NCBI RefSeq assembly: GCF_038896935.1
Contig: NZ_JBANDC010000020.1
Coordinates: 1-64,000 of the forward strand
Direction: 5' to 3'
Origin: Collimonas rhizosphaerae
GTDB lineage: Bacteria > Pseudomonadota > Gammaproteobacteria > Burkholderiales > Burkholderiaceae_D
Length of the DNA stretch: 64,000 bases
Shown: positions 18,401 to 27,400 of the stretch, one piece after another
How the letters are laid out: every line of letters starts with the position of its first letter
Numbering within the stretch: the first letter of the stretch is position 1
Made by a program: the position numbers and the translations under genes
The notes under the pieces: model-generated
The model's input: only the letters and a program-made list of their open reading frames with translations
Databases searched by the model: none
Told to the model about the DNA's origin: nothing

Positions 18401-21400
18401 TGCCAATAACCCAGGTAGCGCTGCACCGTGCCTGGTTCAAACAAGGCCGTCGCATATTCCAGCGAGCCGGTTACCGCATCGCCCGATTCGCCCAGCGCCA
18501 GGGTCAGGTCGAATTTTGCCGTGACCTGCCTTACGGCCAGCGGCGCCAGTTCCAGCCCGGACAGCTGCAGCTTGCCTTGCGGCGCGTTCTGCCATGCAAA
18601 CATTACCTGGAACAGGGGGCTGTGCGCCATGCTGCGCACAGGGTGGGTATGTTCCACCACTTGCTCGAACGGGATTTCCTGATGCTGCTGCGCCGCCAGC
18701 GCTTGTTGCCTGACATGCGCCAGCAGCGAGGCCACCGTTGCGTTTTCCGGCAGGCGGATACGCAGCGCCAGCGTGTTGACGAAAAAACCGATCAAACCCT
18801 CCGCCTCCTGCTGGCTGCGGTTGGCCGCCGGGGTGCCGATGACGATATCGTCCTGTCCCGCCAGCCGGCCCAGCAGCAGGGTCCAGCTGCCGAGCAGCGT
18901 CATGTACAGGGTGCTGCCGTGGCGCTGGCTCAATGCTTTCAGTTTGCGCGTCAGCGTGGCGTCCAGCGTCGTATCGATGCTGGAGCCGGCGTAGTCTTGC
19001 TGCGGCGGGCGCGGATAATCCGCCGGCACTTCGAGCAAGGTCGGCGCGCCTGCCAGGCTCTGTTTCCAGTATGCCGCCTGCTGCTCCAGCACCGCTCCAC
19101 TTATCCAGCGCCTTTGCCATGCCGCGTAATCGGGATATTGCACCGTCAGCGGCGGCAGCGGATCATGGCGGCCTTCGTGGTAGGCGTTGTAGAGCGCGCT
19201 GATTTCATCGAGCAGGATAGCCGTCGACCAGCCGTCTGAAACGATATGGTGGGCCGTGATCAAGAGCGTGTGCCGGGTCCGCGTTTCTTGCAGCAGCAAG
19301 CCGCGGATCAGCGGACCCTGGGCCAGGTCGAAAGGTCGCGCCGCTTCTACGGCAAGCTGGCGCTCCAGCTCCGCGTCGCGCTCCGGATGATGCCGCAAGT
19401 CGTGTTCCAGCAGATGGAAATGGCTGACGTCCGCAGCTGCCACGCGCTGGATCGCGCCGTGGCCTTCTTTTGCCGCAAAGCTGGTGCGCAGCGCTTCGTG
19501 GCGGAACACCAGGCGCTCCAGCGCCTGGACCAGGGCTACCCGGTCGAGTTCGCCGCGCAGCTGCAGGCCCAGCGGAATGTGATAGGCATGGCTGACCCCG
19601 CCCATCTGTTCCAGGAACCACAAGCGCTGCTGGGCGAACGACAGCTGTTCGCGCTCGGCGGCAGTGGCTGCCGTCAGCGGCGGCCGCACGCTATGACTGC
19701 CGGCCAGCAATTGCGCGGAAAAATCGCGCAGCACCGGACAGGCGAACAGGGTGCTGATCGCTACCTCGATGGCGAACGCCTGCCTGATGCGTGAAATCAT
19801 CTGCACCGCTATCAGCGAATGGCCGCCCAGTGAAAAGAAATTATCATGGCGGCCGATACGGTCGACCCGCAGCAGTTGCGACCAGATCGCCGCCAGGGCG
19901 ATTTCGGTTTCGCCTTCCGGCGCGACATAGCCGCTCGCTGCGTAAGCATCGGCCTCGGGCGCCGGCAAGTGTTTCCGATCCAGCTTGCCGTTCGGCGTCA
20001 GCGGCAGCGCCGCCAGCATGACGTACGCCGCCGGCACCATGTACTCCGGCATGCTGACGCTCAGGTGGGAGCGCAAGGCCGCGGCGTCGATTTCTTCGCT
20101 GGCGATGATATACGCCACCAGGCGCTTGTCGCCAGGATTGTCTTCGCGCGCAATCACGACCGCCTCGCGCACTGCCGGATGCGATGCCAGTTTTGCTTCG
20201 ATCTCGCCCAGCTCGATGCGGAACCCGCGGATCTTGACCTGGAAGTCGTTGCGCCCCAGGTGCACCAGGTTGCCGTCGGCCTGCCACAGCGCCAGGTCGC
20301 CGGTGCGGTACAGCAAGGCGCCGGGCTGGCTGCTGAAACGGTCTGGAATGAAGCGTTCCGCCGTCAATTCTTCGCGGTTGAGGTAACCGCGTGCTATGCC
20401 GGCGCCGCCGATATACATCTCACCTGCCACGCCAACCGGCACCGGCTCGCCATGCGCATCCAGCAGGTACACCTGGGTGCCGGCGATCGGCCGGCCTATC
20501 GGTATGGTGGCCTGGCTTGCATCGGCCACGCTGACTTCGTATGTGGTGGCGTAGGTCGTCGCTTCGGTCGGGCCGTAGCAGTGGATCAGGTGCCCGGGTT
20601 TGCCGGCTTCCAGCACACGCGCAAACGCCGCCGGATCGCAGCGTTCGCCGCCGGTCATCAGGAAACGCAGGCGGCCGAACGCATCCGGCGCAACCGCTGC
20701 GCATTGGTTGAACACCGCGGTCGTCAGGAACAGCGTGGTGATGCCTTGCCGTTCAAGCGCATCGGCGAGGTGCAGCGGATCCAGGAATATTTCTTTGTCG
20801 ATTACCACGATCCGTCCGCCGTTCAGCAAGGCGCCCCAGATTTCGACGGTCGAGGCGTCGAACGCCGGATTGGCTGCGAACGCGATGCGGTCGCCGGCGT
20901 CGAACGCGGCGTAGCCGTTTTCCAGCACCAGGCGCTTGATGCCGCGATGGGGCACCATTACGCCCTTCGGTTGTCCGGTCGAACCGGAGGTGTACATGAT
21001 GTAGGCGATCGTTTCGTCGTCGCCCCCCGGCGTCAGGTTGTCAGCGGCATAGGCGCCGGCGGCGATATGGTCGAGGTCGACCCTGGTCAGCGCGGCCTGC
21101 GCCGGCCAGCGGCCAGAGCTGTGCGCCAGGAGCAGGGTGGCGCTGCTGTCGTTTGCCATGAAAATCTTGCGCTCGTCGGGCAGGCTGGCGTCGATCGGCA
21201 CATAGGCGGCGCCGCATTTGAGGATCGCCAGTATGGCGACAAGCAGCGGCAGCGAACGCTCCAGCTGCAGCGCTATGCGGTCATTGCGCTTGACTCCCAG
21301 CTGCCGCAGGTGATGCGCCAGCTGGTTAGCCTGGCGGTTGAGTTCGGCATAACTCAGCTGCGCCGTTCCGTGCACCGCCGCGATTGCTTGCGGGGTTTTA

Positions 21401-24400
21401 GCGGCCTGCGCCTCGAACAGCTGCGGCAACAGTGGTGCCGGCTGCCTGGTTTTTGTTGCGTTCCAGCTGCTGACAACCTGCTGGCGTTCCGCGGCCGGCA
21501 TGACATCGATGCTGTTGACGGCACGCTCCGGGGTTGTCTCCAGCGCCGCCACCAGGCGTTCCAGCGCGGTTTGCATGAAACCGCACACGCGCAATGCGCC
21601 GACCGCAGGCGTCACTTGCGCGGTCAAGGCGAAGCCGGATCCGAGGTCGTCCACCGACAGGGTCAACGGATAATTGCTGCGTTCCTCTCCCGAAATCTGG
21701 GTGACGCCTTCCCAGGTCGCCTGCTCGGCGGCCGTGGTTTCGCCAAGCATGCCGTGGCGGTAGTTGAGCAAGGCCGAGAACAAGGGCTGCGGCGCTGCGA
21801 TCGCACTGGCGCGCTGCGCCAGCGCCAGCGAGGCATGTTCGTGTTCCATCAGTTCGGTCAGCAAGGCATGCGTATGCCGCACGCTTGCCGCCGCGCCTTG
21901 GGCGTCGATGTTGATCCGCAGTGGCAGGGTATTGACCAGCAGGCCCATCATGCGGTCGGTGCCTGCGCCGCCTTGCATGCGGCCGAACAGCACGGTGCCG
22001 AACACCACGTCGCTGCGGTTGGCGATCCGCGCCAGCACCTGGCCCCAGGCCAGATGGCACAGGCTGGCTGCGCTGACGCCCAGTTGCCGCGCCTGCTGCC
22101 GCAGACGCTTTGACAGCGCTGTACTGAGCTGCACATGGCCTTCTTCCAGTCCGCCGCCGTCGCCATGCACTTCCAGCAAGCCGAATGGCGCGGTTGGCTC
22201 ATCGACATCGCCCAGCATCTGGCGGAAGAAGGCTTCATGCACCTCGATGTTGCCGCCCAGCCGGGCTTGCGCCACATAATTGCGGAACTGCAGCGGGACC
22301 GGCAGCTGCGCTTGCTGTCCTTGCAAATGTGCGGCGATTTCGGCGCGCACCACTTCCAGGGTGGTATGGTCGCTCACCAGGTGATGCATCAGGGTCAGCA
22401 ATACCCAGCGTTCCTGTACAGAGTCGTAGGCAAAGCTGGTGCGCATCAAGGGCGCCTGCGACAGGTCGAGGCGGGTATGGCGCGGATCGAAACGGGCGCG
22501 CAGCTGGCCGGCGATATCGCCGTCGGCCGGGTCCAGCATCAGTTCTTCCTGTACCAGCGGCGCTGAGCGCCAGACCACCTGCAGCGGTTCCGGCACGCCT
22601 TCCCAGACGATGGCGGTGCGCAGCACGTCGTGCCGCTGTATCACGCCTTGCAGGGCTGCCAGATATCCGTCCAGGCGCGTCCGCGTATCGAAAGCGGTCA
22701 ATCCGACCAGCAGATAGGGGTCGCCGTCCTTGGCCATCAGGTGATGGAACAGGATGCCTTCCTGCAGCGGCGCCAGCGGGTAGATATCCTGCACATTGGC
22801 GGCGCCGCCGGGAACGCTGTCGACCACGCGGTCAATTTCAGCGCTGTCCAAGGCAGCCATCGGCAGCATCGCCGGTGTGATGAGCCCGCATCCGGCCGGG
22901 ATCAGGCTGGCCGGGACGGCGACCACGCGGCTTTCCTCGCCGATTGCAGCCGCCAGTCCAGCCAGGGTCGGCGCGGCGAACAGCGCGCGCACTTCTGCCT
23001 GCAAACCTTGCTGGCGCATCTTTTCCATCAGGCTGACGGCCAGCAGCGAATGACCGCCCAGCGAGAAGAAATTGTCGTGGCGGCCGATGCGGCCGATCTG
23101 CAGCAGGGCGGACCAGATGGCCGCCAGCGCCGTCTCGGTTTCCCCTTGCGGCGCTTCATAACCGCTCACGGCATAGGCATCGCCAGCCGGCGCCGGCAGG
23201 TTCTTGCGGTCCAGCTTGCCGTTCGCCGTCAACGGCAACGCCGCCAGCGTGACATAAGCCGCCGGCACCATGTAGTCCGGCAGGTTGAGGTTCAGGTGCG
23301 CGCGCAAGGTTTCGGCGTCGACTTCTTCATGGACCACGATGTAGGCCACCAGGCGCTTGTCGCCGGGCGTGTCTTCGCGCGCGATCACCACCGCTTCGCG
23401 GATTGCCGGGTGGGAAGCCAGCTGGGTTTCGATCTCACCCAGTTCGATACGGAAACCGCGGATCTTGACCTGGAAGTCGTTGCGTCCCAGGTAGGCCAGG
23501 TTGCCGTCGGCTTGCCAGCGCGCCAGGTCGCCGGTCTTGTACAGGCGGGCATCCGGCTGTTGCGAGAATGGATCGGGAATGAAGCGCTGCGCGGTCAGTT
23601 CCGGCCGGTTCAGGTAACCGCGCGCCACGCCGGCGCCGCCGATATATAGCTCGCCGGCCACGCCGACCGGCGCCGGTTCGCCTAGGGTATCCAGCAGGTA
23701 CACGCTGAGATCCGGGATGCGCACGCCGATCGGACTGACGCCGCCGCGTACGGTGTCGGCCGCTTCAATCGGCTGGTAGGTAACGTGGACAGTGGTTTCT
23801 GTAATCCCGTACATATTGATCAGGCGCGTGGCGCAGTTCTGCTTCCGGGTGTACCACGGCGCCAGTGTCGCCGGTTCCAGCGCTTCGCCGCCGAAAATCA
23901 CATGCCGCAGCAGGTGCGTTTCGGCGCTGCCGCTTTGCGCTGCAATCAGCTGGCGGAAGGCGCTTGGCGTCTGGTTGAGGATGGTTATTTTTTCGCGGCA
24001 TAACAGACGATAGAAATCCTCCGCCGAACGCGCCGTTTCCAGGGGCACCACCACCAGGCGCCCGCCATGCAGCAACGCGCCCCAGATTTCCCATACCGAG
24101 AAATCGAAGGCGAAGGAATGGAACAGGCTCCACACATCTTGCGCGCCAAAATGGAACCAGGCGTCGGTCGCCGCAAACAGGCGCGTTACATTGCGATGTT
24201 CGACCATCACGCCTTTCGGCGTGCCGGTCGAGCCCGAGGTGTAGATCACGTAGGCCATGTCTGACGGCGCCAGGTGGCTGCTGTCGGGATTGTGGTCCGG
24301 ATAGGCGCTCCAGGCCGGCGCCTGCAGGTCCAGCAACGGCAAGCCGGGTGCAATCGTCGCTTTCACCTGCGGCCAGCTGCCTTCGATCCCGGCCTGCGTC

Positions 24401-27400
24401 AGTACTACCCGCGGCGCGCTATCGTTGAGCATGTGCGCCAGGCGGTCGGCCGGATAAGCCGGATCGAGCGGCACATAGGCCGCGCCTGCCTTCAGCACGG
24501 CCAGCAAACCGACCACCATCGCTATGCCGCGCTCGACGCAGATCGCGACCCGGTCGTCCGGCTGCACGCCCAGTTCGCGCAGGTAATGCGCCAGCCGGTT
24601 GGCCTGGCGGTTGAGTTCGGCGTAGCTCAGCTGTTCGGCGCCGTGCGTCACTGCTGCGGCCTGCGGCGTCCTTGCTACTTGCGCTTCGAACAGCTGCGGC
24701 AGCAATTGCCCGGGATAGCCGGGCTGGTTTGCATTCCACGTTTGGACGATCTGATGGCGCTCCGCTGCCGGCAGCACGTCGATACTGTTGATGGCGCGCT
24801 CCGGCGCCGTCTCCAACGCCGCCACCAGGCGTTCCAGCGCGGTCTGCATGAAATCGCAGATGCGCATTGCGCCGACTGCAGGCGTCACTTGCGCGGTCAG
24901 GGCGAAACCGGATCCGAGGTCGTCCACCGACAAGCTCAACGGATAGTTGCTGCGTTCCTCTCCTGAAATCCGGGTGATGCCGTTCCAGGCTTCTTGCTCG
25001 GAGGGCGCTGCCTGGCTGAGCATGCTGTGGCGATAGTTGAGCAAGGCCGAGAACAAGGGCTGCGGCGCTGCGATCGCACTGGCGCGCTGCGCCAGCGCCA
25101 GCGAGGCATGTTCGTGTTCCATCAGTTCCACCAGCAAGGCGTGGGTGCGCCGCACGCTTGCCGCCGCGCCTTGCCCATCGATGCTGATCCGCAGCGGCAG
25201 CGTATTGATCAGCAAACCCATCATGCGGTCGGCGCCTTCACCGCCCTGCATGCGGCCGAACAGCACCGTGCCGAACACCACGTCGCTGCGGCTGGCGACC
25301 CGCGCCAGCACCTGGCCCCATGCCAGATGGAATAGGCTGGCGGCGCTGACGCCCAGTTGCCGCGCCTGCTGCCGCAAGCGCTGCGACAGCCTGGCGTCGA
25401 GCTGCACGTGGCTCTCTTCCAGTCCGCCGCCGTCGCCATGCACTTCCAGCAAACCGAACGGCGCGGTTGGCTCATCGACATCGCCCAGCATCCGGCGGAA
25501 GAAAGTTTCGTGCGTCTCGGTGCTGGCGCCGGATCGCGCCTGCGCCACATGGTTGCGGAATTGCAGCGGGGCGGGCAGCTGTGCTTCTTGTTCCTGTAAA
25601 TGCGCGGCGATTTCGGCGCGCATCACTTCCAGGGTGGTGTGGTCGTTCACCAGGTGATGGATCAAGGTCAGCAGCACCCAGCGCTTTTGTGTCGCGTCGT
25701 AGGCAAAGCTGGTGCGCATCAAGGGCGCCTGCGACAGGTCGAGGCGGGTATGGCGCGGATCGAAACGGGCGCGCAGCTGGCCGGCGATATCGCCGTTGGC
25801 CGGATCCAGCATCAGTTCTTCCTGCACCAGCGGCGCCGAGCGCCAGACCACCTGCAGCGGTTCCGGCACGCCTTCCCAGACGATGGCGGTGCGCAACACG
25901 TCGTGGCGCTGTATCACGCCTTGCAATGCCGCCAGGTAGGACGCAAGCCGTTCCCGTGTGTCGAAGCCGGTCATGCCGACCAGCAGGTAGGGATCGCCTT
26001 CCTTTGCCATCATGTGGTGGAACAGGATGCCTTCCTGCAGCGGCGCCAGCGGGTAGATATCCTGCACATTGGCGGCGCCGCCGGGAACCTTGTCGACCAC
26101 ATGGGCAATTTCTGCATCGGTCAATGCCACCATCGGCAGCATCGCCGGCGTGATGCATTCGCAGCCGGCAGGAATCAGGCTGGGAGGCACCGTTACCAGG
26201 CGGCTTTCCGCGCCGATTGCGGCGGCCAGCCCGGCCAGGGTCGGCGCGGCGAACAGCGCGCGCACCTCTGCCTGCAAACCTTGCTGGCGCATCCTTTCCA
26301 CCAGGGTCACGGCCAGCAGCGAATGCCCGCCGAGCGAGAAGAAATTGTCATGGCGGCCGATGCGTTCTATCTGCAGCAGCTCCGTCCAGATCGCTGCCAG
26401 GACGGTTTCGGTTGCCCCCTCTGGCGCGGCATAGCCATTGAAGGCGTAAGCATCGCCATCGGGAGCGGGCAGGTTCTTGCGGTCCAGCTTGCCGTTTGGC
26501 GTCAATGGCAGCGCTGGCAGCGTGACGTAAGCCGCCGGCACCATGTAGTCCGGCAGGCTGAGGCCAAGATGCGTGCGCAGGGCTGCGGCATCGATGTCCT
26601 CGCCGGTCACGATGTAGGCCACCAGGCGCTGGTCGCCGGGCGTGTCTTCGCGCACGATGACCACCGCTTCGCGGATGGCCGGATGGGATGCAAGCTGGGT
26701 TTCGATTTCGCCCAGCTCGATGCGGAAGCCGCGGATCTTGACCTGGAAGTCGTTGCGGCCCAGGTAAACCAGGTTGCCGTCAGCCTGCCAGCGCGCCAGG
26801 TCGCCGGTCTTGTACAGGCGTGCGCCAGGCAGCTGCGAGAAGGGATCGGGAACAAAGCGCTGTTCGGTCAGCTGCGGCTGGTTCAGGTAACCGCGCGCCA
26901 CGCCGGCGCCGCCGATGTGCAGCTCGCCTGCCACGCCGACCGGCACCGGCTCACCCTCGGCATCCAGCAGGTAGACCTGGGCGTTGGCAATCGGGCGGCC
27001 GATATGCAAGACCTCGCCGGCTGCTGCCAGCCGGCCGGATGTGGCGACCACCGTCGCCTCGGTCGGGCCATAGTTGTTGACCAGGGAGAACGGCAATCCT
27101 GCCTGCGGAGCGTGCCGCAAGCGGTCGCCGCCGGTCAGCAGGTGGCGCAGGTGCGGATTGCCGATGCCGTTGCGCAGGGCGTGTTCGGCCATCGGCGTCG
27201 GCAGGAAACTCACATCCAGCGTTTGTTCGCTCCACCATGCCAGCACCGTCGCCGCGTCGTCGTCCCGCACCGGCAGCAACAGGGTTGCGCCGACGCACAG
27301 GCTTGGCCAGATTTCCCAGGCCGCGGCGTCGAATCCCAGCCGCGCCACGCACGAGGTCCGCTGGCCCGCCTGCAGCTCGAATGCAGCGTTATGCCAATGC

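Noticed and set aside
19846..22113. 755-codon plus-strand frame and similar frames opposite the NRPS
   Set aside because: They recur at the same phase in each NRPS module, so they reflect module homology and GC bias, not separate genes.
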